Assembly: GCF_000010425.1 (NCBI RefSeq)
Contig: NC_008618.1
Span: forward strand, 1,605,946 to 1,669,945
From: Bifidobacterium adolescentis ATCC 15703
GTDB lineage: Bacteria > Actinomycetota > Actinomycetes > Actinomycetales > Bifidobacteriaceae
DNA: 64,000 nt
Reading direction: 5' to 3'
Shown here: positions 61,119-64,000 of the stretch, one piece after another
Numbering within the stretch: the stretch's first letter is position 1
How the letters are laid out: every line of letters starts with the position of its first letter
The notes under the pieces: model-generated
Databases searched by the model: none
What the model saw: the letters and a program-made list of their open reading frames with translations, nothing else
What the model was told of the DNA's origin: nothing
Translations under genes and position numbers: made by a program

Positions 61119-64000
<2,882 letters not shown>

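Overview
The window is a high-GC chromosomal segment from a Bifidobacterium. The evidence is the actinobacterial rRNA operon without tRNA genes in its spacer, an RNase J/dapA pair, AdnAB-type helicase-nucleases, a cld-type beta-glucoside locus and the Pkb2/FN3/AAA-ATPase/DUF58/transglutaminase cluster known from bifidobacteria. From memory, the 16S 3' half resembles the catenulatum/pseudocatenulatum/adolescentis group, but I could not run a comparison, so the species is open.

Layout. 1-4800: a minus-strand sugar locus (LacI regulator, lipoprotein binding protein, two CUT1 permeases, start of a GH1 beta-glucosidase) with four LacI-type palindromes. 5000-10800: an rrn operon on the minus strand (promoter, 16S, spacer, 23S, 5S, tandem terminators). 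10885-23400: housekeeping genes on the minus strand (exonuclease, peptide deformylase, glmM, pepN, RNase J, dapA, an MFS permease, an RpiR regulator), with an alternating hairpin array between glmM and pepN. 23599-24435: the C-terminal half of an allantoinase, probably dead. 24536-27917: a copper locus of divergent copA and csoR with a CsoR-type operator inside the copA promoter; CopA carries an N-terminal cupredoxin and a C-terminal YHS domain. 27995-30291: dapB and an MFS permease. 30465-38641: adnB and adnA, overlapping by ATGA, behind a triple 13-bp repeat.

38797-56850 is the most unusual block. It holds two neighbouring beta-lactamase-fold proteins, one with active-site motifs and one without (the latter with a zinc ribbon and membrane anchor), then a divergent plus-strand cluster: a membrane Ser/Thr kinase, a 2022-residue anchored FN3/Ig-like surface protein, a MoxR AAA+ ATPase, a DUF58 protein, a transglutaminase-fold membrane protein that has lost its Cys-His-Asp triad, a PP2C phosphatase and a leucine-rich-repeat-variant protein, followed by a convergent FHA protein. 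Short acidic D-[GA]-T-hydrophobic motifs recur in the tails and linkers of the zinc-ribbon, MoxR, PP2C and FHA proteins. I infer a membrane signalling module in which the kinase and phosphatase set the phosphorylation of these tails and the FHA domain reads it. The window ends with rpoC and most of rpoB on the minus strand.
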